Shown: positions 1 to 7,761 of the stretch, piece after piece
Layout of the letters: every line of letters begins with the position of its first letter
Position numbering within the stretch: position 1 is the first letter of the stretch
Origin: CAZQCI01 sp964592255
Lineage (GTDB): Bacteria; UBA10199; SBBF01
Length of the DNA stretch: 11,413 nucleotides
Direction of reading: 5' to 3'
Assembly (NCBI GenBank): GCA_964592255.1
Contig: CAZQCI010000068.1
Coordinates: 1 to 11,413 of the forward strand
Notes under the pieces: generated by a model
Databases searched by the model: none
What the model saw: only the letters and a program-made list of their open reading frames with translations
What the model was told of the DNA's origin: nothing
Made by a program: the position numbers and the translations under genes

Positions 1-948
1 CTTTTAATTAACGGAGCCGGTGCGACTTTCCCGTATCCTCTTTATTCCAAATGGTTTTCTGAATATCACAGATTACATCCCGACCTTAATTTTAACTATC
101 AATCCATTGGTAGTGGTGGTGGTATTCAACAAATTACGGCACGTACAGTGGACTTTGGGGCTTCAGATGCTCCTATGTCTGACGAAGATATGAATAAAGC
201 TGATTCTTATTTGGTTCATATCCCAACTACTTTAGGGGCGGTTGTGTTGGCCTATAATGCTCCTGTTGGCAGTGAACTTAAGTTAAATGGTGAAGTGATT
301 GCCAATATTTATTTGGGTAAAATCACCAAGTGGAATGACCCACAAATTTCGACTTTAAATCCTGGTGCTAAATTGCCGGATCAAGACATTGCCGTGGCTT
401 ATCGTTCTGATGGGAGTGGTACCACTTATGTTTTCACAGATTATCTTTCTAAAGTAAGTCCTACTTGGAAAAATAGTGTTGGTACCGGTAAAGCTGTTAA
501 GTGGCCTGTAGGTCTTGGTGGTAAAGGAAATGAAGGAGTGACGGGCCTGATTAAGCAAACACCGGGTTCCATTGGGTATGTGGAATTAGCTTACGCTCTC
601 CAAAATAAATTGGATTTTGCTGTTGTTCAAAATAAAGCGGGCAATTTTGTTAAGCCGTCTGTGGAATCTGTCTCTCAAGCTGCTGCTGGAGCTAAAATTC
701 CTAATGACTATCGGGTTTCAATCACCAACGCTGATGGTGCTAATTCTTATCCGATTAGTGCCTTTACGTATTTGCTGGTTTACAAAAAGCAAAAGGATGC
801 CGTAAAAGGAGATGCCTTAGTGAATTTTCTTAAGTGGGCCCTGCATGATGGCCAAAAATTAGCGGCCTCTCTTAATTATGCTCCGCTTCCGGATAATTTG
901 GTTTCTCGTTTGGATGCCACAATTACGGAAATTACGATGCAGAAATAG
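1..948 (+). CDS. pstS: Phosphate ABC transporter substrate-binding protein PstS (5' partial)
   Basis: Periplasmic phosphate-binding protein that captures inorganic phosphate and delivers it to the PstCAB transporter. The frame is open from base 1, so the start codon and signal peptide lie outside the window; 315 residues are visible, nearly the whole mature protein. The first visible residues (LLINGAGATFPYPLYSKW) are the classic start of mature PstS. They are followed by the phosphate-loop motifs SIGSGGGIQQ and VDFGASDAP, and later by YRSDGSGTTYVFTDYLS, which supplies another part of the ligand site. The C-terminal region (ISAFTYLLVYKK, then VNFLKWALHDGQ) also matches the family. The first internal ATG, at 148, lies inside the conserved fold and is not the real start. 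pstC begins six bases after the stop, so the genes are probably co-transcribed. The family call is very secure. Confidence 0.96.
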   Translation, partial: LLINGAGATFPYPLYSKWFSEYHRLHPDLNFNYQSIGSGGGIQQITARTVDFGASDAPMSDEDMNKADSYLVHIPTTLGAVVLAYNAPVGSELKLNGEVIANIYLGKITKWNDPQISTLNPGAKLPDQDIAVAYRSDGSGTTYVFTDYLSKVSPTWKNSVGTGKAVKWPVGLGGKGNEGVTGLIKQTPGSIGYVELAYALQNKLDFAVVQNKAGNFVKPSVESVSQAAAGAKIPNDYRVSITNADGANSYPISAFTYLLVYKKQKDAVKGDALVNFLKWALHDGQKLAASLNYAPLPDNLVSRLDATITEITMQK

Positions 949-954
949 AACAAG

Positions 955-1866
955 ATGATCAAAGCCGATAACCTTCTTAAATTGGTTTTGCAGTTTACCG
1001 TGATCAGCCTCATCGGATTAGTTCTTCTGATGGGGCTGATCCTTTTTTATAAATCATGGCCAGCGCTTCAAACGTTTGGTTTTAAATTTATTACCTCTAG
1101 TAATTGGGATCCTGTTGCCGAGGAGTTTGGGGCTCTCCCTTTGTTGTATGGTACTTTAGTTTCTTCTTTTTTAGCCTTATTGATAGCAACGCCCTTAGGA
1201 ATTGGCATTGCTATTTTTCTTTCGGAACTAGCCCCGCATTCCATCCGAGGTTTTTTTGGTATTTTGGTGGAATGGTTGGCGGCCATCCCTTCGGTTATTT
1301 ATGGTTTGTGGGGAATTTTTTACATTATTCCTTGGCTTCGAGGAACGGCAGAGCCTTTTTTAATCAAATGGTTGGGATTTATTCCTTTGTTTAAAGGCCC
1401 GGCTTACGGTTTAGGTATGTTTGCTGCAGGTTTGATTTTAGCCATTATGATTCTCCCTATTATCGCGGCCATTACTCGTGATGTCTTGCAAGCGGTGCCA
1501 CTGAACCAGCGTGAAGCGGCATTAGCGCTAGGGGCTACTCGCTGGGAATCTATTCGCATGGCGGTTTTGCGTTATGGAAAATCTGGAATTGTTGGAGGTG
1601 TTTTTCTGGCTTTAGGCCGTGCACTGGGTGAAACGATGGCTGTTACGATGCTTATTGGTAATCGTCCCGAAATTAAGCCTTCTCTTTTTGCTCCAGGTCA
1701 AACCATGGCTTCTGTGATTGCTAATGAGTTTAGTGAAGCCACAGGTGGGCTACACATTGCCGCCTTGACCGAAATAGGCCTTCTTCTTTTTTTGGTCACA
1801 TTCTTAATTAATTTATTGGCTCGCTATTTGGTAGTGAGGACAACTAGTTTTAATCGAAGTGTATAA
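955..1866 (+). CDS. pstC: Phosphate ABC transporter permease PstC
   Basis: One of the two inner-membrane permease subunits of the high-affinity phosphate importer. The 303-residue length is normal. A hydrophobic N-terminal segment (about residues 10-31) is followed by the PstC-typical WDPVAEEFGALPLLYGT (51-67) and further membrane segments. The cytoplasmic EAA coupling loop that contacts the ATPase starts with REAALALGATRWES (about 186-199). LGRALGETMAVTMLIGN after it is typical of phosphate permeases. The ATG follows the pstS stop by six bases; the upstream sequence has no strong Shine-Dalgarno site, which suggests translation coupled to pstS. A hairpin separates it from pstA. The order pstS-pstC-pstA-pstB-phoU identifies this permease as PstC rather than a paralogue. 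Confidence 0.96.
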   Translation: MIKADNLLKLVLQFTVISLIGLVLLMGLILFYKSWPALQTFGFKFITSSNWDPVAEEFGALPLLYGTLVSSFLALLIATPLGIGIAIFLSELAPHSIRGFFGILVEWLAAIPSVIYGLWGIFYIIPWLRGTAEPFLIKWLGFIPLFKGPAYGLGMFAAGLILAIMILPIIAAITRDVLQAVPLNQREAALALGATRWESIRMAVLRYGKSGIVGGVFLALGRALGETMAVTMLIGNRPEIKPSLFAPGQTMASVIANEFSEATGGLHIAALTEIGLLLFLVTFLINLLARYLVVRTTSFNRSV

Positions 1867-1903
1867 GCTTCGGTTTCTCGGTGAAATCAACTGAGACCGG
1901 AGT
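1867..1903 (+). other. Intercistronic imperfect hairpin between pstC and pstA
   Basis: The gap after the pstC stop can fold on itself. The arm 1867-1877 (GCTTCGGTTTC) pairs with 1893-1903 (GAGACCGGAGT) through eleven pairs, three of them G-T wobbles. After a two-base bulge (TC, 1878-1879), GGT 1880-1882 pairs with ACT 1890-1892 around a 7-base loop. No U-run follows, so it does not look like a factor-independent terminator. A role in mRNA stability or in tuning permease expression is only inference. The pstA ribosome-binding site (GGAAG at 1914-1918) lies just downstream and outside the stem. Confidence 0.5.
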
Positions 1904-1921
1904 GATGGTTATCGGAAGACA

Positions 1922-2761
1922 ATGGAAAACTTTCATTATAAAAAAAGGTTGGGAACTAATTTTCTGATGGAAGGTTTATGCTGGCTATCGGTAGCGATCG
2001 CTCTTGTTCCCTTGTTTTTGATTTTATTTCATTTGATTCATTTGGGTTTTTCTTCTGTGAATTGGGATTTGTTTACTAAAATGCCTAAACCAGTTGGTGA
2101 AGTGGGTGGCGGTATGGCGAATGCAATTGTTGGTAGTATTATGATACTCAGTTTAGCGACGGTTTTAGGGATTCCCATCGGGCTTTTGGGTGGTTTGTAT
2201 CTTTCGGAATATCCAGCTACTCGTTTAGGAACCATAGCTCGTTTTATGGCGGACATTTTAAACGGCACTCCTTCTATTGTTATTGGTATTTTTATTTATA
2301 GTATTATTGTTATCCCCATGCATGGGTACTCCGCTTTAGCGGGGGGTGTGGCTTTGGGTTTTATGATGATTCCTATTGTCATGCGCACAACGGAGGAAAT
2401 GCTTAAGTTGGTGCCACACACCTTGAGAGAAGGTGGCATGGCCCTTGGTTTGCCTTATTGGAGGGTGTTGTTTTCAATTGTATTGACAACAGGGCGTCGT
2501 GGTATTGTTACGGGGATTCTTCTGGCTTTGTCCCGTGTGGCCGGGGAGACAGCGCCTCTTTTATTTACTACATTGGGAAATCAATTTTGGAATACCAAAT
2601 TGACTCAACCGACAGCGGCTATGCCTCTTCAAATTTTTGTGTATGCCATCAGTCCTTATGAAGATTGGCAACGTATGGCTTGGGCGGCAGCTTTGGTTTT
2701 AATTGGTCTTATTATACTTGTTAATTTAAGTTCACGGTTGTTTTTGAGAAAAAGTTTTTAA
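1922..2761 (+). CDS. pstA: Phosphate ABC transporter permease PstA
   Basis: Second permease subunit of the phosphate importer, pairing with PstC in the inner membrane. At 279 residues it has the usual family length, with about six hydrophobic segments. Diagnostic stretches are the YLSEYPATRLG region, then FMADILNGTPSIVIGIF, and the EAA loop REGGMALGLPYWRVL, followed by ALSRVAGETAPLLFT, which is highly typical of PstA. The ATG at 1922 has a GGAAG ribosome-binding site at 1914-1918, three bases upstream. A gap of 55 bases containing a hairpin separates it from pstC, and 13 bases separate it from pstB. Function is assigned from family and operon position together. Confidence 0.96.
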   Translation: MENFHYKKRLGTNFLMEGLCWLSVAIALVPLFLILFHLIHLGFSSVNWDLFTKMPKPVGEVGGGMANAIVGSIMILSLATVLGIPIGLLGGLYLSEYPATRLGTIARFMADILNGTPSIVIGIFIYSIIVIPMHGYSALAGGVALGFMMIPIVMRTTEEMLKLVPHTLREGGMALGLPYWRVLFSIVLTTGRRGIVTGILLALSRVAGETAPLLFTTLGNQFWNTKLTQPTAAMPLQIFVYAISPYEDWQRMAWAAALVLIGLIILVNLSSRLFLRKSF

Positions 2762-2774
2762 CATTCATGTTCAT

Positions 2775-3533
2775 ATGACTGAGATTATAAAATTTTCCGC
2801 TAAAAATGTTTCGTCCTGGTTTGGGGCGCATCAGGCTATCAAAAATATTTCACTTACTTTCCCTCAAAATACAGTGACGGCTTTAATTGGCCCGTCTGGA
2901 TGTGGAAAATCTACTTTTGTTCGCTCGCTCAACCGCATGCATGAAACGCAAGCTAATGCCCGAACCGAAGGGGAAATTCTTTTGGAAGGCCAAGATATAT
3001 TTAAGATTGATCCTGTTCTTCTTCGTAAGCGTGTTGGCATGGTGTTTCAAAAGCCTAATCCTTTTCCTACGATGAGTATTTTTGATAATGTGGCCGCAGG
3101 TCTTCGTTTAAATGGGGTGCGTGATTTAAAAAAATTGAATGAAGTTGTTGAGACAAGCCTTAAGAGGGCTGCTCTTTGGGAAGAAGTAAAAGACAAACTT
3201 AAAGCCTCCGGTATGAGCTTATCTGGTGGGCAGCAACAGCGTCTTTGCATTGCGCGTGCTTTGGCGGTTAACCCGGAAGTGTTGTTGATGGACGAGCCAT
3301 GTTCTGCCCTTGATCCTATTTCTACGGCACGTGTTGAGGAGTTGATTCACGAATTAAAAGAAAACTACACGATCATCATTGTGACCCACAATATGCAGCA
3401 AGCCGGGCGTGTTTCCGATTTTACTGCGTTTTTATATATGGGAGAATTGGTAGAATGTGGTAAAACAGAAATGATGTTTACCAACCCAACAGAAAAACGG
3501 ACCGAAGATTATATAACAGGGAGGTTTGGATAA
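2775..3533 (+). CDS. pstB: Phosphate ABC transporter ATP-binding protein PstB
   Basis: Cytoplasmic ATPase that powers PstC/PstA; 252 residues, normal for the family. All nucleotide-binding elements are visible: Walker A GPSGCGKS (39-46), Q-loop FQKPNPFP (91-98, the PNPFP being characteristic of PstB), ABC signature LSGGQQQRLCIARAL (149-163), Walker B VLLMDEP (169-175) followed by the D-loop SALDP, and the H-loop histidine at about 205 (IVTHNMQQA). The C-terminus (MFTNPTEKRTEDYITGRFG) is the standard PstB ending. The start at 2775 lacks a good ribosome-binding site but gives the normal N-terminus. The stop overlaps the phoU start by one base (TAATG), implying coupled translation. Confidence 0.98.
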   Translation: MTEIIKFSAKNVSSWFGAHQAIKNISLTFPQNTVTALIGPSGCGKSTFVRSLNRMHETQANARTEGEILLEGQDIFKIDPVLLRKRVGMVFQKPNPFPTMSIFDNVAAGLRLNGVRDLKKLNEVVETSLKRAALWEEVKDKLKASGMSLSGGQQQRLCIARALAVNPEVLLMDEPCSALDPISTARVEELIHELKENYTIIIVTHNMQQAGRVSDFTAFLYMGELVECGKTEMMFTNPTEKRTEDYITGRFG

Positions 3534-4204
3534 TGGCACTTCACACCGACAAGCATTTTGAAGCGGAGCTGCAAGAACTCAAAGAAGGTATTTTAAAGAT
3601 GGGGGGCATTGTTGAAGAAATGATGATGCTGGCCATGAAATCCCTTTTGGATCGCGATACTTCATTGGCCGAATCAGTTATCCAAAAAGATCGGCCAGTG
3701 AATAAGCTAGAAATGGAAATTGATGAGCTGTGTTTGAAGCTATTGGCTCTTAATCAACCCGCAGCGTCAGATCTTCGATTTATTACTATTGGTTTAAAAA
3801 TTACTAAAGATTTGGAACGCATGGGTGACTTGGCTGTTAATATTTGCCAGGCTGTGATTGAACTTAATCGTGATGCGCCTCTTAAGCCATACATTGATCT
3901 TCCTCGTTTGGCGGAGCAGAGCCAAAAAATGGTGAAGGATGCACTCGACTCCTTTGTTCGTCGTGATGCCGTACAAGCTGCACAGGTTTGTCAAAGAGAT
4001 GATGATGTGGATGCTCTTAAAGATAAGATCATCAATGAACTTGTGGCCTTAATGAAATCAAATTCCGATTCTATTTCTCGTTCGGTTCGTCTTATCTCTA
4101 TTGCTCGTCATTTGGAAAGAATTGCCGATCACGCTACTAACATTGCAGAGCTAGTTATCTTTATGGTGCAAGGAAAAGACATCCGCCATGGGGGGTTAAG
4201 TTAA
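3533..4204 (+). CDS. phoU: Phosphate transport and signalling regulator PhoU
   Basis: PhoU is a cytoplasmic all-helical protein that restrains Pst uptake and passes phosphate status to the PhoR kinase in known systems. The 223 residues form two similar three-helix halves. The first carries DLRFITIGLKITKDLERMGDLAVNI; the second carries SVRLISIARHLERIADHATNIAE. In each, the LERxxD(L/H)AxNI element contributes to the metal-cluster surface known in the family. The start ATG overlaps the pstB stop and is preceded by GGGAGG at about 3520-3525. The 3' end overlaps the convergent gene on the opposite strand by four bases (4201-4204), so no terminator separates them. No phoR or phoB is seen in the window. 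Confidence 0.95.
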   Translation: MALHTDKHFEAELQELKEGILKMGGIVEEMMMLAMKSLLDRDTSLAESVIQKDRPVNKLEMEIDELCLKLLALNQPAASDLRFITIGLKITKDLERMGDLAVNICQAVIELNRDAPLKPYIDLPRLAEQSQKMVKDALDSFVRRDAVQAAQVCQRDDDVDALKDKIINELVALMKSNSDSISRSVRLISIARHLERIADHATNIAELVIFMVQGKDIRHGGLS

Positions 4205-6258
4205 GGAGTGGTTTTCAATTCTTCCGCATACGATTGCGCCAAACCTCTGATGTCATCAGAGGACATGCTTACTAGCTTGTCCACTAGCTGACGAATAATG
4301 CTATCGAAACGATTGGGGTCTTTTTTATAGACACTGATAAAACTTTCCTTTTCACTTAGAAGCGGGGTGCCATTCCACAAACTGGCATCATCGGCCATGC
4401 GTAAAAAGAAATAAGCTTGAGCAAAACCATGTTTTTGCTGAATGCCATAACCTATTTTTCTCCCTTTTGGATTTAGCAAGGGTTTGAGGTGAATTTTTTG
4501 TGATTGGTCGATAGTGACGAATCTTTCTTTTAGGAACATATAAAGAACCAAAGTGGGCTCATAGCTTTCTGCCAACCCTCTCAATTCGGCATAAATCTCC
4601 GCATTTTCCTCCGAAACACCATAAGCCATATAGCCTTCCAGGTGGGCTATTTCATGATATTCAATTTCCATGGCAACGGTTGCACTTTCTGTTTTATCTT
4701 TTATCTTGTTCCATAAAGGAATAATCGGATCATTTGCTGGAGAAGAATTAATATTACTGTATAAGCTGCGATCCAAATTTTGATATTGTTCTTTTAATAC
4801 TTTAGGTCCTAAAAAAGAATCTGAAATTCCAGTACGGGCATAGTATTCTTGATAAGCAGTATTATAGTGAGAGTCCAACACGGCAGGAGGTTCTTTGAGC
4901 CCTTGAGATAAATAATAATGTGCTAATGCTTTGAAGGAGTTGAAAACGTTGGATATGCAATATACTTTTACGGGCATTAATTTTAAAGAGCCGTCTGGTT
5001 GTCGCAAGGGGACTTCTTTTTCAAAAATCTCTTCAATCTGAACCGGCGCGACATACCAAGTTTTTCCTTCTTTTTCTATAATTAATCCATAATTAAGGGG
5101 TACAAGGACTTGATCATTAATTTTGGCTACAGCAATGGTGACTTCAAGGTCATTTCCGCTTTTAACAGCTTGAGTTAGCTCGGATAAAAGAGCGTTGGAA
5201 GATAGCTCTGGCAAGTTCTCCCCCATTAATATTCTTGCAACAGCGTAGGCGTAGGCTTCAGCTTTTTCGGTATTTTTTTTATACTTATTAAAAGAGCTGA
5301 GCTGTTCAAGTTTGCCTGGTGGAAAGAGGGGCTCATCTTGCCTTGGCACGCCATGATCATAAATAGAAGCCCAAATCTCTGGAGTATATTCTCCGGGGAC
5401 AGTATTGCCTGATAGAGCAAAACTGAAGTCGATATTTTCAAGCCGTTGGTCTGAAAAGAGATCATTTTGATACCCTGAAGCTTTTAATAACATGATGTAA
5501 CTTTCACTTGTATATTCCACATTCATATTTCTAAGAGTATCTTCGTTGCCATTAAAATAAATGGGAGCTGCATCCAAAAGAAATTCTTGGATTAATTGTT
5601 TTGTTAGAGGGTCAGCATTCATTAACGATTCAATATATTCCTTGAAAGGTAAGGCGAGATCATTGTTAGCATAACCGTGAAATATAAAGTCGAGTATGTA
5701 CTCAATGTCTAACCGGTTTTCATATTTTTTTATTAATTGACGCTCTTCTGCTACGATGGGGTGATAATTATTTCTTATAATACTATCCTCATTCAGAATA
5801 GAAATGTAACTTGAGCCAGATAATCTCGCTAAAGCTTCGAAATCACTATCTGTAGCATCAGCATTATGTGCTTTGGAGAATTTACCAGTGACTTTGTTAA
5901 AATAAAGGTCAGTCTCTCCGTAATAATTAGTATTGTTTGAATTGAAAAAAGAAATTTTTCCTTGCGAGAAGGGGCGTTGTTTAGCGTTTAAATCAAAAGC
6001 CACTAAAGTTGGAGTAATATATTTGACCTCAATGGTAGTGGGTGGTTTATCCTCATTATTATTTTCTCTAGAACTTGAGGGGATAAGATAAGGCCAGGAA
6101 GGTTCAGATATACCAACTTCTCTTTTATCCCGAAAATAAGGTTCTTCTCTTAGTTCGGCTAAATCGCTGGGAGATAATTCTTGATCATTGAATACAAGCC
6201 TGGAGACCATAGTTATTAAGGTGTAAGCAAAAAGTTTGCCAATACCTTCATAGGTCAT
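4201..6258 (-). CDS. Hypothetical protein with HEIAH zinc-metallopeptidase-type motif
   Basis: I do not recognise the family as a whole. The protein has 685 residues. The N-terminal 17 or so residues are mildly hydrophobic (KLFAYTLITMVSRLVF at 8-23) but do not make a convincing signal peptide; the rest looks soluble, with mixed charge. Near the C-terminus is MEIEYHEIAHLEGYMAYG, where H535, E536 and H539 fit HExxH, the zinc-binding and catalytic motif of zincin proteases. Downstream ENAEIYAELRGLAE offers E558, 19 residues after H539, a spacing compatible with a gluzincin third ligand (E554 is an alternative). A peptidase role is inference from this motif. The ATG at 6258 has no Shine-Dalgarno sequence. 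The gene faces phoU and its codon use leans to AGA more than the pst genes, which fits an accessory gene. Confidence 0.75.
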   Translation of the reverse strand: MTYEGIGKLFAYTLITMVSRLVFNDQELSPSDLAELREEPYFRDKREVGISEPSWPYLIPSSSRENNNEDKPPTTIEVKYITPTLVAFDLNAKQRPFSQGKISFFNSNNTNYYGETDLYFNKVTGKFSKAHNADATDSDFEALARLSGSSYISILNEDSIIRNNYHPIVAEERQLIKKYENRLDIEYILDFIFHGYANNDLALPFKEYIESLMNADPLTKQLIQEFLLDAAPIYFNGNEDTLRNMNVEYTSESYIMLLKASGYQNDLFSDQRLENIDFSFALSGNTVPGEYTPEIWASIYDHGVPRQDEPLFPPGKLEQLSSFNKYKKNTEKAEAYAYAVARILMGENLPELSSNALLSELTQAVKSGNDLEVTIAVAKINDQVLVPLNYGLIIEKEGKTWYVAPVQIEEIFEKEVPLRQPDGSLKLMPVKVYCISNVFNSFKALAHYYLSQGLKEPPAVLDSHYNTAYQEYYARTGISDSFLGPKVLKEQYQNLDRSLYSNINSSPANDPIIPLWNKIKDKTESATVAMEIEYHEIAHLEGYMAYGVSEENAEIYAELRGLAESYEPTLVLYMFLKERFVTIDQSQKIHLKPLLNPKGRKIGYGIQQKHGFAQAYFFLRMADDASLWNGTPLLSEKESFISVYKKDPNRFDSIIRQLVDKLVSMSSDDIRGLAQSYAEELKTTP

Positions 6259-6266
6259 TTATAAAA

Positions 6267-6272
6267 ATTATA
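6267..6272 (-). promoter_or_regulatory. Possible -10 box upstream of the HEIAH-protein gene
   Basis: On the minus strand a perfect TATAAT lies eight bases before the ATG at 6258, so transcription would begin almost at the start codon. There is no recognisable -35 box 16-18 bases upstream, and the surroundings are very AT-rich, so the match could be chance. It is compatible with the absence of a ribosome-binding site before this gene. Confidence 0.25.
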
Positions 6273-6421
6273 ATAATATCAGTATGTTACTATTTTTTTT
6301 AGTGCATTTTATTTTTTATGAGTCTTGGCTCCCCATAATACCTGGTAAAGTGGGGTTAAAAATCCAATTTGTAACTTTTGGTGGCATAAATCTTTGGGTT
6401 GGGAAGAATGGCGGCCGCGTA

Positions 6422-6473
6422 GGTAGCTGGTTGGAACTCAACTTTAAGGTCGATACACCTCCAAGTAGCTACC
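6422..6473. repeat. Imperfect inverted repeat / potential stem-loop
   Basis: The arm 6422-6434 (GGTAGCTGGTTGG) faces 6461-6473 (CCAAGTAGCTACC), pairing at 12 of 13 positions, one of them a G-T wobble. Inside the 26-base loop, AGGT 6447-6450 can pair with ACCT 6457-6460 directly next to the outer stem, leaving a one-sided bulge. The element lies in the gene-poor stretch between mtgA and the HEIAH-protein gene and overlaps the stop of the start-less minus-strand frame. It could be a structured RNA, a terminator-like stem or part of a decayed mobile element; nothing in the sequence decides between these. Confidence 0.4.
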
Positions 6474-6850
6474 AGTCACTTAAAGAAATTTTGACACTAT
6501 TCAATAGGGCATTTGCTCCATGGTTCTGATTATTCCTCAGATCATCTCCTCTAATCATAACATGAACCCCATTCACTGTATCACCTTCAAAAAAATCTAC
6601 ATCCGGTTTATTCATTCTCCTCAAAGGGCGAAAACGTGTGGTATCGATGCGTACGCTATTTACCACTTCAAAATCAGTAAAACCTGTTTGCAATACTTCA
6701 TCATTGAGACGTTTGATTAAATCAAACGAATGATCCCCATGCGACGCCGCTAACGGTTGTAAACCCGCGCCTTTCCCTAAGCCCTCTAGCCAGTTCGCTT
6801 TTATTGTTACCCCACAAGTTTTCTATTTCTTCATCTAGCGCAGTTCCACA
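6469..6850 (-). pseudogene. Start-less, apparently frameshifted coding remnant
   Basis: This occupies most of the 594-base stretch between the HEIAH-protein gene and mtgA. On the minus strand one frame is open from 6822 to a TAG at 6469-6471 and reads like protein, for example GLQPLAASHGDHSFDLIKRL and then DVDFFEGDTVNGVHVMIRGD, ending SLSDW. It has no ATG or GTG in frame; the first possible start is a TTG at 6693, in the middle of the plausible sequence. A second minus-strand frame just upstream (from about 6850) reads ALDEEIENLWGNNKSELARGL, and a one-base shift near 6780 would join the two. After the TAG the same frame stays open for about 50 more codons. I recognise no family. It is probably the remains of a gene, or possibly a sequencing frameshift in a real one. 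Confidence 0.4.
6711..6727. repeat. Short perfect palindrome
   Basis: GTTTGATT and AATCAAAC form perfect eight-base arms around a single central A. Such symmetry can be a binding site for a dimeric protein, but it lies inside the putative coding remnant and has no promoter beside it, so it may be coincidental. Confidence 0.25.
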
Positions 6851-6852
6851 TT

Positions 6853-7659
6853 TTAAAAATCCAATGGAATAGGGGAGTCTTCCAGCGGTTTTTCTTCTTC
6901 CTCATCGCTTTCTTCTGGTTTCTCTACTTTTTCTGTTTCTTTGGGTTTTTCGATATTTCCTATGCGTCCCATGCGGCTTAAGATGAGGTTTGTTTTCCAA
7001 TTCACTCGTTTGCGATAACTTTTACTTGTATAAAGTTTAGGGTTAGGAAGAATGGCTGCTAGATACGCTGCCTGATTCGAGTTAATTTGAGATGCAGAAA
7101 TGCCGAAATAATAACGGGCTGCCGACTCGGCACCATAAACACCGCTGCCCCATTCGGCCACGTTTAAATAGAGTTCAAAAATTCTTTCCTTCGGCAAAGT
7201 TTTTTCTAATTGATAAGTTAAGATCCATTCGCGTAATTTTCTAAAAATACTTTTTTCAGGTCCTAAATAAAGATTTTTGACTAATTGTTGGCTGATGGTA
7301 GATCCTCCGCGAACAAAATGTTTTTTCTTCCAATTTTTTTTCATGGCTTCTTTCATTTGTGTCCAATCAAAGCCATGATGATTAAAAAAGCGGTCATCTT
7401 CGGAGGTAAGGACGGCTTTCTTTAAGTTGTTTGAAATCTGAGAATAAGGAACCCATCGCCAGTCGATAGTTCCGTCCCGTCCGGCACGTTGTTCTTCTTT
7501 CTGGTATTTTTTTATAAAACTCGTTGTTTGCGGATTATGGGTACGTAAGCTGGCAATGTTAGGAAGTGCTAAGCAGAAAAAAAGAACCATCGCGATGAAA
7601 ATGATTAATGCATAGCAACACCACTTGATTAGTTTAAAAAAGAAGCGGAAAAGAAACAT
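6853..7659 (-). CDS. mtgA: Monofunctional biosynthetic peptidoglycan transglycosylase MtgA
   Basis: Inner-membrane GT51 glycosyltransferase that polymerises lipid II into glycan strands during wall synthesis, without a transpeptidase domain. The 268 residues begin with a cytoplasmic basic patch and one membrane anchor (about 9-32). Then come the GT51 motifs: AVLTSEDDRFFNHHGFDW (82-99) with catalytic E87, RGGSTISQQLVKNLYL (117-132), and KERIFELYLNVAEWGSGVYG (157-176) with the second conserved Glu at 162. ARYYFG and AAILPNP, typical of MtgA, follow. Odd is the C-terminus: from about residue 236 it becomes a low-complexity Glu/Lys/Pro tail (for example ESDEEEEKPLED), which most MtgA proteins lack. 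The start lacks a strong Shine-Dalgarno site. It is divergent from the kinase gene, with an intervening gap of about 125 bases. Confidence 0.93.
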   Translation of the reverse strand: MFLFRFFFKLIKWCCYALIIFIAMVLFFCLALPNIASLRTHNPQTTSFIKKYQKEEQRAGRDGTIDWRWVPYSQISNNLKKAVLTSEDDRFFNHHGFDWTQMKEAMKKNWKKKHFVRGGSTISQQLVKNLYLGPEKSIFRKLREWILTYQLEKTLPKERIFELYLNVAEWGSGVYGAESAARYYFGISASQINSNQAAYLAAILPNPKLYTSKSYRKRVNWKTNLILSRMGRIGNIEKPKETEKVEKPEESDEEEEKPLEDSPIPLDF

Positions 7660-7724
7660 AATTTGGTTCTTGTGTTAAGGTTTTAGAATCTTTACCATTT
7701 TATCTTTTAATAGTCACCTCGTGC

Positions 7725-7757
7725 TTGACATGGGGTCTAAGTTTTCTCAAGTATTTT
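7725..7757 (+). promoter_or_regulatory. Possible promoter of the kinase gene
   Basis: A perfect TTGACA -35 hexamer lies at 7725-7730 in the mtgA-kinase divergent gap. The best -10 candidate, TATTTT at 7752-7757, sits 21 bases away, longer than the usual 16-18; AGTATT at 7750-7755 is closer but poorer. If real, the TTG once readable as a kinase start is part of the -35 box, and translation starts farther downstream. Confidence 0.35.
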
Positions 7758-7761
7758 ATAG

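Noticed and set aside
148..150. ATG at 148 as the true pstS start
   Set aside because: Conserved mature PstS sequence continues in frame back to base 1, so the gene is cut by the window edge rather than short.
6284..6529. Plus-strand 81-codon open frame in the gap
   Set aside because: No ribosome-binding site, no family resemblance, and it crosses the long inverted repeat and lies opposite the more protein-like minus-strand frame.
6520..6720. Plus-strand 66-codon open frame
   Set aside because: Rich in Ile, Cys, His and Phe in a way typical of antisense readings, with no motif and no ribosome-binding site; it is the complement of the minus-strand remnant.
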